DNA of 51,699 nucleotides, taken from Romboutsia weinsteinii. Its GTDB lineage: Bacteria > Bacillota > Clostridia > Peptostreptococcales > Peptostreptococcaceae. The stretch is taken from NCBI RefSeq assembly GCF_002250835.2, contig NZ_NOJY02000022.1, positions 1 through 51,699 of the forward strand, given 5' to 3'. Of the stretch, positions 17,960 to 26,392 are shown in pieces. Position numbers and translations under genes: made by a program. The notes beneath the pieces are model-generated. The model did no database searches. It was not told the origin of the DNA and was given only the letters and a program-made list of their open reading frames with translations. Each line of letters starts with the position of its first letter. The stretch's first letter is position 1.

Positions 17960-18949
17960 CTATTTTCCAAATATAACTGTGAAATATGAATTTGATTCAG
18001 TATTTGAAACTATATCAAATTCTAATTCAAAATCTCCTGATTCATCCAGATTAAAATCATAATATCTACTTTCAGTTGACGAAATTTCAGTTTTAACTAA
18101 TTTACCATTTATTTTTATGTCTTTTAATATAGTATTTACATTACCACCATTCCATGTATTCACATCAAATCTAATCGATTTACATGGATAATAATTCTTA
18201 TCTTTAAATGACTGTTGATCTCCAACCCTTATTTCATTATCTATATCGTTTATTTTTACATAGATATCTATATATTCTTTATTTCCTTCTATCTTTTTTT
18301 TAAAAAATATCTTTATTTTTTTTATATTAGCATTATTTGTTTGGAAACTTCTTACATCATTTAAATTTGATATATCATATCCACGTACTAAATTGGAATT
18401 TTGATACCTTATAAATGAAACTCCATCTTTAAAATTAGGTTCTTCTTCAGGTGGAGTTGGTGACGATTGACCCTCATCATTAATATTGTTACTCAGTATA
18501 GATGTTGATAGCTCGGTCTTCCTTTTGCTAAAATATTCATCTTTTAATTTTATATCTATGTCTATATTAAACATATATATTTGATTAGTTACATTAGACT
18601 TTTCTAAGGTAAGATTTATTTTATATACACGTTCTTTCATATCATCTTCATCTGTATAGTTTTTTTCATAAGTAACAGTGGTTTTATTTAAGCTGTCTAT
18701 ATCAATTTGTTTCTCACCTATATTTATTTCTATTTTTTTATCTTCCTCTGACCTTTTTAAGTTTTTTATTTGACTTCTTAGATTCTCTAATTCACTTTGA
18801 GCTAAATTTAATGCTTTTATATCTCTATCATTTTTTGTATTAACTCTTATAGAACTGTTATATACTTTAAAAAATGCAAACATTATTGATATAATTATCG
18901 CTAAAGATACTAAAACCTCTAATAAAGTAAATCCTTTATTTCTTTTCAA
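17960..18949 (-). CDS. pilV: Type IV minor pilin PilV-like
   Basis: The 329-residue prepilin has the short leader MKRNKG before FTLLEVLVSLAIIISIMFAF, with Glu5 present. The helix continues into LNLAQSELENLRSQIKNLKR, a GspI/PilV-like feature. A proline-rich linker (SSPTPPEEEPNFKDG) at about residues 160-175 separates two head domains. The second (about 175-329) resembles a strand-rich, perhaps jelly-roll-like domain and could be an adhesive tip module, which is inference. The start is TTG, 7 bases after AGGAAGTG. It is separated from pilO by 120 bp that hold a strong hairpin. Confidence 0.72.
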   Translation of the reverse strand: MKRNKGFTLLEVLVSLAIIISIMFAFFKVYNSSIRVNTKNDRDIKALNLAQSELENLRSQIKNLKRSEEDKKIEINIGEKQIDIDSLNKTTVTYEKNYTDEDDMKERVYKINLTLEKSNVTNQIYMFNIDIDIKLKDEYFSKRKTELSTSILSNNINDEGQSSPTPPEEEPNFKDGVSFIRYQNSNLVRGYDISNLNDVRSFQTNNANIKKIKIFFKKKIEGNKEYIDIYVKINDIDNEIRVGDQQSFKDKNYYPCKSIRFDVNTWNGGNVNTILKDIKINGKLVKTEISSTESRYYDFNLDESGDFELEFDIVSNTESNSYFTVIFGK

Positions 18950-19006
18950 TGTAATTCACTTCCTAACGCTACTAATTAATTACGTTAATTAAAATACTAC
19001 TTATAA

Positions 19007-19050
19007 ATAAATTGCATCTTAATAGATTTCAGCTATAAGATGCAATTTAT
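19007..19050 (-). terminator. Hairpin between pilO and pilV (attenuator or processing site)
   Basis: Perfect 15-bp arms (19007-19021 and 19036-19050; TTGCATCTTA/TAAGATGCAA core) with a 14-base loop are followed on the minus strand by TTATTTATAA rather than a pure T run. It lies in the only long gap inside the pil operon after pilB, so it may reduce read-through into pilV and the genes after it. A smaller palindrome (TTAATTA..TAATTAA) lies at about 18974-18991. Confidence 0.5.
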
Positions 19051-19069
19051 ATTTTATATACACTATATT

Positions 19070-19972
19070 CTAGTTCAATGTATCCTGGAATGGATTATAT
19101 TTACCCGGTTTCCAAGTTGACGGGTTATCTGTATCTAATTTAATAATATCTCTATCTGAGCTATATACAATAAAGTTAATATTAGCAGATATATCTCCAC
19201 TCGCATTTGAAGTTACTTCTACCTCTATTGTATTAGATATATCTCCTACACAGTCTGGATCTGGTTGTCTACCTCCACTTTGACTTGATGTTCCATATAG
19301 AACATTCCCTTCAGGCATACTACTACAACCTTTATCTAAATGGTATTTGGTATCTTCTCTAGTCCAATATACCCTTTTAGAAGTTTCATTTTTTATTTCT
19401 GTCATTTTTGCACTCATACTATAGTCCATTACCTGAGTTATGTTTTTTTGTTCTTCTAAATAATCAACTAACTCTCTCACCCTTCTATAGTCACCTTCTA
19501 CACTTAATGACATTGGTATAGCATAGAAATTAGTATAATCTACACTATCAGATATCTGATAGCTAAGTAATCTTATATCTAGACTTTTTATAATCTTATC
19601 AAGCCCTATTAAAAATAAACCATCTTCCATATCATGACTTAGTTTTTGGCTTTTTATCTTAGCTTCATTCGTTAAATCATCTAATCGTTCTTTCTTTATT
19701 GGTAGTTCTTCTAGCTCTTGTTGATATTTATTTAATTCACTTACAGCGCTTTCTAAATTATTTTTAGATGAACTAAATTCATTAAATTTAGGATATATAA
19801 GAAAATATCCATATAAACCTAAAACTAAAACCACACCTATTGAAATAAATATACCTTTAGTACTTACTTCTTTCTTAAAGATATCATCATTAAATAGGTC
19901 CTTTATATCTGTTTCTAGTATACTTTTTTTCCCTTTTATAGATTTACTAGGATCTTTTGTGTCTTTATTCAT
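19070..19972 (-). CDS. pilO: Type IV pilus alignment protein PilO
   Basis: This 300-residue bitopic protein has a cytoplasmic tail (1-40), one transmembrane helix (about 41-60), a coiled coil (about 65-115) and a ferredoxin-like extracellular domain typical of PilO (SLSVEGDYRRVRELVDYLEE at about 155). PilO pairs with PilN and links PilM/PilB in the cytoplasm to the outside. It overlaps the end of pilMN by 8 bases (ATGAATAA), so translation is coupled. Unusual for PilO is an inserted segment at about 201-241, VYWTREDTKYHLDKGC followed by a Gly/Ser loop and PDPDC, which resembles the small His/Cys motif seen in other secreted clostridial proteins. Confidence 0.85.
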   Translation of the reverse strand: MNKDTKDPSKSIKGKKSILETDIKDLFNDDIFKKEVSTKGIFISIGVVLVLGLYGYFLIYPKFNEFSSSKNNLESAVSELNKYQQELEELPIKKERLDDLTNEAKIKSQKLSHDMEDGLFLIGLDKIIKSLDIRLLSYQISDSVDYTNFYAIPMSLSVEGDYRRVRELVDYLEEQKNITQVMDYSMSAKMTEIKNETSKRVYWTREDTKYHLDKGCSSMPEGNVLYGTSSQSGGRQPDPDCVGDISNTIEVEVTSNASGDISANINFIVYSSDRDIIKLDTDNPSTWKPGKYNPFQDTLN

Positions 19973-21572
19973 TAGTTACTATTCCCTCCTTCAATTTAGC
20001 CGTTATACTAAAACTATAGGAAGTTTTTTTATTTTTCTCATCTCCAGATACTTTCTCCGTTATTCCTGGGAACTTAACTTCTTCAAAGTATGGCAATGAT
20101 TTTAGGTTATATACAAATTTACCAGCATCGCTTGGAGTAGCTACAGTTCCACTCATGATTATAAGATTAGGTATTTTATCATAGATTGGAGTTTCTTTAT
20201 TCTCTGATGAACTATCTTCAGTTTGATTTTGTCCATTATCAGATGTAATATCTGCATTACCACTATTATCTGTGCTTTCTTGCACATTTGATTCTTGCGG
20301 CACATAACTTAAACTTAGATTTTCTAAGAAAACTTTATACGGAATATTTTTATCTATAGATGTAAGAATATCTCCCCATCTAGGTTCTTTTTTTATAAGC
20401 ATATCATATATCTCTATTTCTTCTTGTTTTAATCTAATCTTATTATCTATATCACTAATTTGTTTATGATCCTCTTTAATTTGCTCTATATGACTGTTAA
20501 CTTCGTTCAATTTGTCATCAGTCAATTTTTTCATCATAGTTAATGAAAGTATTGGTATATAAAGTATTACCAGTACTATTGGAATTACTTTTAGAGTTTT
20601 TAATAATTGTTTATTTCTTTCTTCTTGCTTCTTCATTTCTGTTGGTAATAAGTTCATTCTATAGTATTGATGTTTTTTTACTTCTCTTAACATGCATCCT
20701 ATAGTCTCAACTATCATATTTAGCTCATTACTCTGAATATCACCTTTTATATCTGTATATATATCATATAGATTTTCTATACCTGGTATTATTTCACTAC
20801 CGAATAGTTTAGAGAAGTTTCTTCTTACTTCTTCATTATGTGCATACTTACCAACTATTAAAATAGTATCTACTATCTTACCAAAGTTTCTTGATGAATA
20901 ATAATTCATTAGACCATTAGCTTCGTCAACTAGTCTCATATAGTCATATTCCTGTGCATTTTGACCTAATCTAACTGGTACATTATCGTGAATATAAAGA
21001 GAATCTTCTTTATATATTTCTATAGCAGTACTATAGTCTCCAGTATCAACAATCATAATATCAGTATACTCAATCTCTTTTAATACTCTGGAATACGCTG
21101 CTGGTAATATATCTATACACTCAAGTTTTAAATTATTCTCTGTAAAAATATCTATTATAGTTTCTACTTCCTTAGTATATAAACCAGCTAATATTAAATC
21201 TAAATAGTCTTCACCTTGTTCAGTAAATTCTCTTATTACTTCATATGAGAAAGTGTATTCTTCTCTTTCAAGAGAGATCATCTCATCTATTTCCATAGAC
21301 ATAATTGAATCTAAGTCTTTGGGGTCTATCTTATTAATTTTATTAGATTTAACAATTACATCTTGCGTATTTAAACATAAAACAGCGCTTTTAGCTTTTG
21401 ATTGATTTTTCTTAAGAGCGTGTTTTAATAAATTATATTTATCTGTAAAATTTGATTCTATGTCATCTGATGATAAAAAATATACATCATCTATAATAAA
21501 TTTATCTTTCTTATAATATCCATCAACTACAGAAACAAAGTCTCCATAGTAGGATATATAAAGTTTACTCAT
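19965..21572 (-). CDS. pilMN: Fused PilM-PilN type IV pilus assembly protein
   Basis: The 535-residue protein joins two normally separate parts. Residues 1 to about 300 form an actin-like PilM (LDLILAGLYTKEVETIIDIF, MIVDTGDYSTAIEIYKED for the phosphate loop). Then comes YRMNLLP (about 305-311), the INLLP-type PilM-binding motif that normally begins PilN, one transmembrane helix (about 327-347), a coiled coil and a PilN-type domain (RWGDILTSIDKNIPYKVFLE). A Ser/Asn/Gln/Asp-rich linker lies at about 425-455. The fusion fixes a 1:1 ratio of PilM and PilN and is also known from C. difficile. AGGAGG precedes the ATG. Confidence 0.9.
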   Translation of the reverse strand: MSKLYISYYGDFVSVVDGYYKKDKFIIDDVYFLSSDDIESNFTDKYNLLKHALKKNQSKAKSAVLCLNTQDVIVKSNKINKIDPKDLDSIMSMEIDEMISLEREEYTFSYEVIREFTEQGEDYLDLILAGLYTKEVETIIDIFTENNLKLECIDILPAAYSRVLKEIEYTDIMIVDTGDYSTAIEIYKEDSLYIHDNVPVRLGQNAQEYDYMRLVDEANGLMNYYSSRNFGKIVDTILIVGKYAHNEEVRRNFSKLFGSEIIPGIENLYDIYTDIKGDIQSNELNMIVETIGCMLREVKKHQYYRMNLLPTEMKKQEERNKQLLKTLKVIPIVLVILYIPILSLTMMKKLTDDKLNEVNSHIEQIKEDHKQISDIDNKIRLKQEEIEIYDMLIKKEPRWGDILTSIDKNIPYKVFLENLSLSYVPQESNVQESTDNSGNADITSDNGQNQTEDSSSENKETPIYDKIPNLIIMSGTVATPSDAGKFVYNLKSLPYFEEVKFPGITEKVSGDEKNKKTSYSFSITAKLKEGIVTNE

Positions 21573-21586
21573 TTGTATATTTCCTC

Positions 21587-22795
21587 CTAAATAGCGTCAT
21601 AAATACTTATCATTGGTAAGAATACACCTATCACTAAAAATGCTACCATTACACCAACCATTACTATCATAATTGGTTCTATCATTGATACCATTCTATT
21701 TAGATATATTTCTGACTCATGTTCATAAAACTCTGACATTTGATCACTTATATTTTCTAATTGACCTGTTTGTTCTCCTATAGATAGCATCTGTATAAGC
21801 ACTGGGTCAAAATATCCTGATTTTTCAAGGTTGTCTGCTAGAGCCTCTCCTCTTATAACACCCTCTTTTGCTTCTTGTACTGCTTTTTCTGCTATTGAGT
21901 TATTTAAACTCTCTCTTATATAATCCAACCCTTGAAGTAAAGGGAATCCCGTTGATACGAATAGATAAAGCGCCTTAGAAAATCTCATTGATATAATGGC
22001 ATTGATCCCTTTGTTAAGCAAAGGTATCTTTGTAACTAAAACATCTTTATTGTGTCTACCTACAGGCGTTTTTATATATTTCTTAAGTAGTATAAATCCA
22101 AGTACTATTGCTAATAAAACTACATACCAATATGTTTTCATAAATATACCTATATTCATGATAAGCTTACTTAAAGGTGGCATTGTAGCCCCAACTTCTA
22201 TAATAGATTCCATCATCTGTGGCATTATAAAACTAGTAAATATAAATAGCATAGCAAAACTTACTACACCAACTATAATCGGATAAGTAGAAGCGTTCTT
22301 TATTTTTTGAGTTATTCTATGTTCTCTTTCATAAAACGTAGCCATACTCTTTAATACTTCTTCTAGTGTCCCTGTTGCTTCTCCTGTTGCAACCATTGCT
22401 GATAGCAATTTCGGAAACTTTGATTTATCATCAAGCATAGAGTCTGCAAGTGTTGATCCTGATTTTATATCATTCACTAATCTCATTATCTCTTCTGATA
22501 AAATTTTATTCCCTGACCTCTTAGCTAAACTTTCTAGCCCTGTTATACTATTTATTCCTGATGAAATTATAATCCCATATTGTCTGCAAAAGTGACTTAT
22601 TGTATCTGATCTAAGCTTCTTTTTTGATGTTTTCTTGTTCCTAAGTAAAGAATTTTCTTTATGTTCTTTGATTTCTAATACTCTTATTTTCTTTTCTTTT
22701 AATTTACGCCTAGCATCATTAAAATCATTAGCAGTTATAATGCCTTTTGTTTTTTTACCACTTAACATTAATGCTGTATATTTGTAATTTTTCAT
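21587..22795 (-). CDS. pilC: Type IV pilus platform protein PilC (GspF family)
   Basis: This 402-residue inner-membrane platform protein has two GspF repeats. The first (about 60-190) contains FCRQYGIIISSGINSITGLE and ATGEATGTLEEVLKSMATFY; the second contains RFSKALYLFVSTGFPLLQGL and SIGEQTGQLENISDQMSEFY. Transmembrane helices lie at about 170-190, 220-240 and 375-395. PilC couples the PilB and PilT motors to pilin insertion. The start ATG follows GAGGTGG, 11 bases after the pilB stop. Length and repeats are normal. Confidence 0.95.
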   Translation of the reverse strand: MKNYKYTALMLSGKKTKGIITANDFNDARRKLKEKKIRVLEIKEHKENSLLRNKKTSKKKLRSDTISHFCRQYGIIISSGINSITGLESLAKRSGNKILSEEIMRLVNDIKSGSTLADSMLDDKSKFPKLLSAMVATGEATGTLEEVLKSMATFYEREHRITQKIKNASTYPIIVGVVSFAMLFIFTSFIMPQMMESIIEVGATMPPLSKLIMNIGIFMKTYWYVVLLAIVLGFILLKKYIKTPVGRHNKDVLVTKIPLLNKGINAIISMRFSKALYLFVSTGFPLLQGLDYIRESLNNSIAEKAVQEAKEGVIRGEALADNLEKSGYFDPVLIQMLSIGEQTGQLENISDQMSEFYEHESEIYLNRMVSMIEPIMIVMVGVMVAFLVIGVFLPMISIYDAI

Positions 22796-22806
22796 CTAAC
22801 CACCTC

Positions 22807-24483
22807 TTACTGAGCTGTGAATGTTACCTTTAACATTTCTTCTATTGTCGTAGTTCCTTCTAAAACTTTTTCTACTGCATCATCTTTTAAAACTCTCATT
22901 CCATGAGATTTAGCTTTGTCTAATATTTCATCTTCTTTAGCTTTGCTATTTATTAAATTTCTTATTTCTTTATCTAATGTAAGAAATTCATAAACTCCTA
23001 CTCTTCCTTTATATCCTTGATTACCACATCTAGGACAACCTGATGGTCTATATAATGTAAGCTCTTCGTCTGAAGAATATCCTAAAACTTGCTTTTCTCC
23101 AATTTCAGCACTGTATTCTTCTTTACAATCATCACATAATTTTCTAACTAAACGCTGAGATACAACACCTATTACAGACGATGTAATTAAATAACTTGGT
23201 ACGTTCATATCTATAAGTCTTGATATCGCACCTACTGCGGTATTGGCATGAAGTGTACTTAAAACCAAGTGACCTGTTAAAGATGCTCTTATCGCAATTT
23301 CTGCTGTGTTTAAATCTCTTATTTCTCCAACCATTATAATATCTGGATCTTGACGCATAAATGCTCTCAATGCATTAGCAAAATCAAGACCTGCTTTGAC
23401 ATTTATTTGAGATTGATTTATACCTTCCAATTCATATTCTATCGGATCTTCTATTGTTAGTATATTTTGCTCTATACTATTTAGTTGATTAAGCATTGAA
23501 TATAATGTAGTTGTTTTACCACTTCCAGTCGGTCCAACAACTAATATAAGTCCATATGGTTTCGATAATAATTCATCGTATGTTTTGATATTATTATCAT
23601 TTAAACCTAGACCATGTTTACCAACCATAAAACTAGCTTTATCAAGTACCCTCATAACTACCTTTTCATCTTTACTAGTTGGCATTGTTGATACTCTAAA
23701 GTCTATACTTTTATTATCTATACTTTGAATAATTCTTCCATCTTGTGGAAGCCTTTTTTCAGATATATTAAGACCAGCCATAATTTTTATACGACTAACT
23801 ACTGCTTTATATGGCTTGGCACTTGTTTTCATATGTTCTCTAAGTAATCCATCTACTCTAAATCTAATTCTCATAAAATCGCCATCTTGTTCTATATGTA
23901 TATCACTGGCTTTAATTCTAACTGCACTTTCCATTACACTATGTACTAGTCTTACTATTGGCGCTGCATTGATATCATCATCTAAATTTATCTCATCATG
24001 AGCACTTTCTTTTTTAGTTTGTACATACTCGTTAATTGCTTTGTTTAAATCTGCACTTGAATAAGATCCATCTATGGCTTGGTTTATCTCACCCATACTT
24101 GCTATGTATGGTATTATATTTTTTCCTGATATACGACGTATATCTTGCATGGCTACTCTGTCTTGTGGGTCTGCCATTGCTACTGATAGGTTGTTATTTT
24201 CTAATTTAAATGGGAATACTGTGTATCTTTTACATATATTTTCTGGTATTAAATTTGTTGCTCTTGAATCTATTATTGATGGTGTTAATAATACACTTTC
24301 TATATTTAAAAGTTCTGTAAGTACTAAGGTTAATGATTCTGCACTTATTAGACCTTGCTCTATTAATGTTTCTCCGATTCTTTTTCCTGTACCTCTTTGT
24401 AGGGATAAAGCTCTTTCTAGCTGATCGTTGGATATGTATCCACTTTCAACTAGTTTATCTCCTATTCTTACTTTTTGTGACAT
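22807..24483 (-). CDS. pilB: Type IV pilus assembly ATPase PilB with MshEN c-di-GMP domain
   Basis: The 558-residue extension motor begins with two MshEN-type motifs (about residues 6-29, RIGDKLVESG...LERALSLQ; and 35-58, RIGETLIEQG...), the kind known to bind c-di-GMP in MshE and PilB proteins. The ATPase follows: SDIHIEQDGD, Walker A GPTGSGKTTT (about 317-326), Asp box ILTIEDPIEYE, Walker B DIIMVGEIRD and His box TGHLVLSTLHA. Four cysteines (CDDC, then CPRC) form the zinc site typical of PilB but not PilT. The second motif ends TEL rather than Gln, so binding strength is uncertain. It lies 130 bp behind the third pilin gene with a hairpin in between. Confidence 0.95.
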   Translation of the reverse strand: MSQKVRIGDKLVESGYISNDQLERALSLQRGTGKRIGETLIEQGLISAESLTLVLTELLNIESVLLTPSIIDSRATNLIPENICKRYTVFPFKLENNNLSVAMADPQDRVAMQDIRRISGKNIIPYIASMGEINQAIDGSYSSADLNKAINEYVQTKKESAHDEINLDDDINAAPIVRLVHSVMESAVRIKASDIHIEQDGDFMRIRFRVDGLLREHMKTSAKPYKAVVSRIKIMAGLNISEKRLPQDGRIIQSIDNKSIDFRVSTMPTSKDEKVVMRVLDKASFMVGKHGLGLNDNNIKTYDELLSKPYGLILVVGPTGSGKTTTLYSMLNQLNSIEQNILTIEDPIEYELEGINQSQINVKAGLDFANALRAFMRQDPDIIMVGEIRDLNTAEIAIRASLTGHLVLSTLHANTAVGAISRLIDMNVPSYLITSSVIGVVSQRLVRKLCDDCKEEYSAEIGEKQVLGYSSDEELTLYRPSGCPRCGNQGYKGRVGVYEFLTLDKEIRNLINSKAKEDEILDKAKSHGMRVLKDDAVEKVLEGTTTIEEMLKVTFTAQ

Positions 24484-24556
24484 TTTTTCACCTCTTTTCT
24501 AAATAATTATATCATTGTTTTATTTTATTTGTTGCATTATATAATGTATAATCTGC

Positions 24557-24603
24557 ATATGAAAATAGCTATATTTATATTGTAAATATAGCTATTTGCA
24601 TAT
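24557..24603 (-). terminator. Strong hairpin between last pilA and pilB
   Basis: Perfect 15-bp arms (24563-24577 and 24583-24597, core ATAGCTATATTTA) with a 5-base loop extend to about 20 bp with one mismatch. Only a short T run (TTTTC) follows on the minus strand. It lies between the pilin genes and pilB and probably protects the pilin mRNA or partly ends transcription, so pilins are made in excess of the motor. The function is inference. Confidence 0.6.
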
Positions 24604-24613
24604 TAAATATTTA

Positions 24614-25072
24614 TTAATTTTTTATTATAGTCATAGTAACTTTATTGCCCTCTATTTTTATAGCATTATTTGAGTCAGTTAGTAATTTAGTTTCTATATC
24701 TGCAGATATTGTTTGTGATGCAGTAAATGTTATTTGGAACTTCGCTCCGTCTGTTAAATCATCATTATCAACTTTACCATACTTACCTCCAAAAGGTGAA
24801 TCAGTCGGTACAGATTCCATATATTCATCTAAATCTTTAGATTCATTAGGTGATACTAGCCCTGTTAAACCTTGTGGATAGTCATTTGTATCTGAATAAT
24901 ATGATAATGTTGCACTTTTAAATGCATTATAGTCTGCTAGTAAATCTGCTGCTTTTGCCTTATTTATATTTTTAAATAATGCTGGTACTGCTACTACTGC
25001 TAGTATCCCTATAATTGCTATTACTACTAATAATTCTACTAGTGTAAATCCTTTTTGATTTTTATTTTTCAT
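24614..25072 (-). CDS. pilA: Type IV major-like pilin PilA, third copy
   Basis: This 152-residue prepilin has leader MKNKNQKG, cut before FTLVELLVVIAIIGILAVVA with Glu5, and the conserved N-terminal segment up to about residue 45 is almost the same as in the two upstream copies. The rest (LLADYNAFKSATLSYYSDTN, then GLVSPNESKDLDEYMESVPT) is diverged and shorter. No cysteines are seen, so the head has no disulfide. It is the last pilin gene before the hairpin and pilB. Confidence 0.9.
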   Translation of the reverse strand: MKNKNQKGFTLVELLVVIAIIGILAVVAVPALFKNINKAKAADLLADYNAFKSATLSYYSDTNDYPQGLTGLVSPNESKDLDEYMESVPTDSPFGGKYGKVDNDDLTDGAKFQITFTASQTISADIETKLLTDSNNAIKIEGNKVTMTIIKN

Positions 25073-25111
25073 TTATTTATGCTCCTTTTTAATATTTACA
25101 TATTTATATTA

Positions 25112-25648
25112 TTATTCTTCAGATAATGCTGGTATTGATTCTGTGTTCTTTATTAAAAGTAATGCTATATCCGAACTTTCATCTGTAAGACTCTCTTTTG
25201 TTCCTTTTTCAAATTTACGACTATCTGCTTCTCCAGTTACTGTACCCACAACAACACCAAATTCTTTTATTAACTTATCAGCTTGATCTTCGCTTATTTT
25301 ATTTTCTGTCGCTACTAATGCTAATGATTCTGAGCCTTCTTTTCCTACTTGAGCGTCTACAGTTACAGTTTCTATTGTATACTCTCCGTCTGTAGCTAAT
25401 GGCGATTTACCAGGTACACTTTCCATATATTCAGCTATAGTATCTATATCTGGATAATCATTTTTATCTGTGTAATATGATAGTGATGCACTCTTAAATG
25501 CACTATAGTCCGCTTGTAAATCTGCCACTTTCGCTTTATTTATGTTTTTAAATAGTGCAGGAACTGCCACCACAGCTAGTATTCCTATTATTGCTATTAC
25601 CACTAATAACTCTACTAGCGTAAATCCTTTTTGATTTTTCTTTTTCAT
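25112..25648 (-). CDS. pilA: Type IV major-like pilin PilA, second copy
   Basis: This 178-residue prepilin has leader MKKKNQKG before FTLVELLVVIAIIGILAVVA, with Glu5. The N-terminal helix is nearly identical to its neighbours, but codons differ at many third positions, so the likeness is kept by selection rather than being a very recent copy. The head has DLQADYSAFKSASLSYYTDK, shared with copy three, then an acidic region with no cysteine (VGKEGSESLALVATENK). Thirty-six bases separate it from copy one. Confidence 0.9.
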   Translation of the reverse strand: MKKKNQKGFTLVELLVVIAIIGILAVVAVPALFKNINKAKVADLQADYSAFKSASLSYYTDKNDYPDIDTIAEYMESVPGKSPLATDGEYTIETVTVDAQVGKEGSESLALVATENKISEDQADKLIKEFGVVVGTVTGEADSRKFEKGTKESLTDESSDIALLLIKNTESIPALSEE

Positions 25649-25684
25649 ACAAATTTCCCCTTTTATATATTTATAATATTTTTA

Positions 25685-26215
25685 TTACTTCGGAGCAAAT
25701 ATAGTTAAATATACTCCATATATATTGTCTTGTATACTAGGATCTGTTGTCACAACACGCCACTTAGATGCTAGTTCTTCATCATTATCAAAGTAACTTC
25801 TACTTATTACATTATTATTAGCTTCTAATCCGATTCTTAATTCCGTCAACTTACTCTCATCATCCACTGGTTTACCATTTTGATCTAAAACCGGATTCCC
25901 ATCTACATCTACTTGTTGAGAATATATAGGTTGGATTATATATTGTTTACTTCTTACTCTAGAAGTAAATGGTGTGGTAGTTGGCATATCTTCCATATTT
26001 TCCGCTAATTCATTCTTATCCTTAGGTAATCTATTATGTTCTGAGTAAAATACAACTGCAGATGTATTAAATGCTTGCATATCACTTTTAAATTCTACCA
26101 TTTTAGCCTTATTAATATTTTTAAATAAAGCTGGCACTGCTACTACTGCTAGTATTCCTATAATTGCTATAACTACTAATAATTCCACTAGTGTAAATCC
26201 TTTATTCTTTTTCAT
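25685..26215 (-). CDS. pilA1: Type IV major pilin PilA, first copy behind riboswitch
   Basis: This 176-residue prepilin is the first gene after the c-di-GMP-II riboswitch and terminator, the place of pilA1 in C. difficile. Leader MKKNKG precedes FTLVELLVVIAIIGILAVVA with Glu5. The head differs most from the other two (EFKSDMQAFNTSAVVFYSEH, then NMEDMPTTTPFTSRVRS) and has a Val/Asp-rich loop. GGGAGGGG lies 4 bases before the ATG, a strong site that fits a major subunit. Major or minor status is inferred from position only. Confidence 0.92.
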   Translation of the reverse strand: MKKNKGFTLVELLVVIAIIGILAVVAVPALFKNINKAKMVEFKSDMQAFNTSAVVFYSEHNRLPKDKNELAENMEDMPTTTPFTSRVRSKQYIIQPIYSQQVDVDGNPVLDQNGKPVDDESKLTELRIGLEANNNVISRSYFDNDEELASKWRVVTTDPSIQDNIYGVYLTIFAPK

Positions 26216-26280
26216 GACCCCTCCCTTAACTAATCAGTAATATATATACCTTTTTTATCCTTATTAAATCGTTTTTGAGC

Positions 26281-26320
26281 ATAAAAAATGACTATAATTC
26301 AATATTAATTGAATATAGTC
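26281..26320 (-). terminator. Riboswitch-controlled terminator upstream of pilA
   Basis: Minus-strand arms GACTATATTCAAT and ATTGAATTATAGTC (one bulged base) are followed by TTTTTT. The 5' arm begins at the 3' edge of the aptamer and shares bases (CTAT) with the possible closing stem, so folding of the aptamer should compete with the terminator: ligand on, read-through into pilA. Confidence 0.85.
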
Positions 26321-26392
26321 GCCGGTTGCGCTACTAACTCCATACATTCCAAGCGCCCAAATAAAGAATGTATTTCTTCGTTTCAAATCTAT
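26315..26392 (-). ncRNA. Class II cyclic-di-GMP riboswitch (c-di-GMP-II aptamer)
   Basis: On the minus strand the aptamer core is plain: GAAAC at 26380-26384, then TTTGGGCGCTTG (about 26351-26362) and the 3' part GAGTTAGTAGCGCAACCG (about 26323-26340). These are the conserved parts of c-di-GMP-II RNAs such as the C. acetobutylicum aptamer, which has GGGCACTTG and GAGTTAGTAGTGCAACCG. A pseudoknot pairs GGCGCT with AGCGC. It lies directly in front of an intrinsic terminator and pilA, as the C. difficile pilA1 riboswitch does, which switches transcription on with c-di-GMP. The ON direction here is inference from the overlap with the terminator. Confidence 0.92.
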
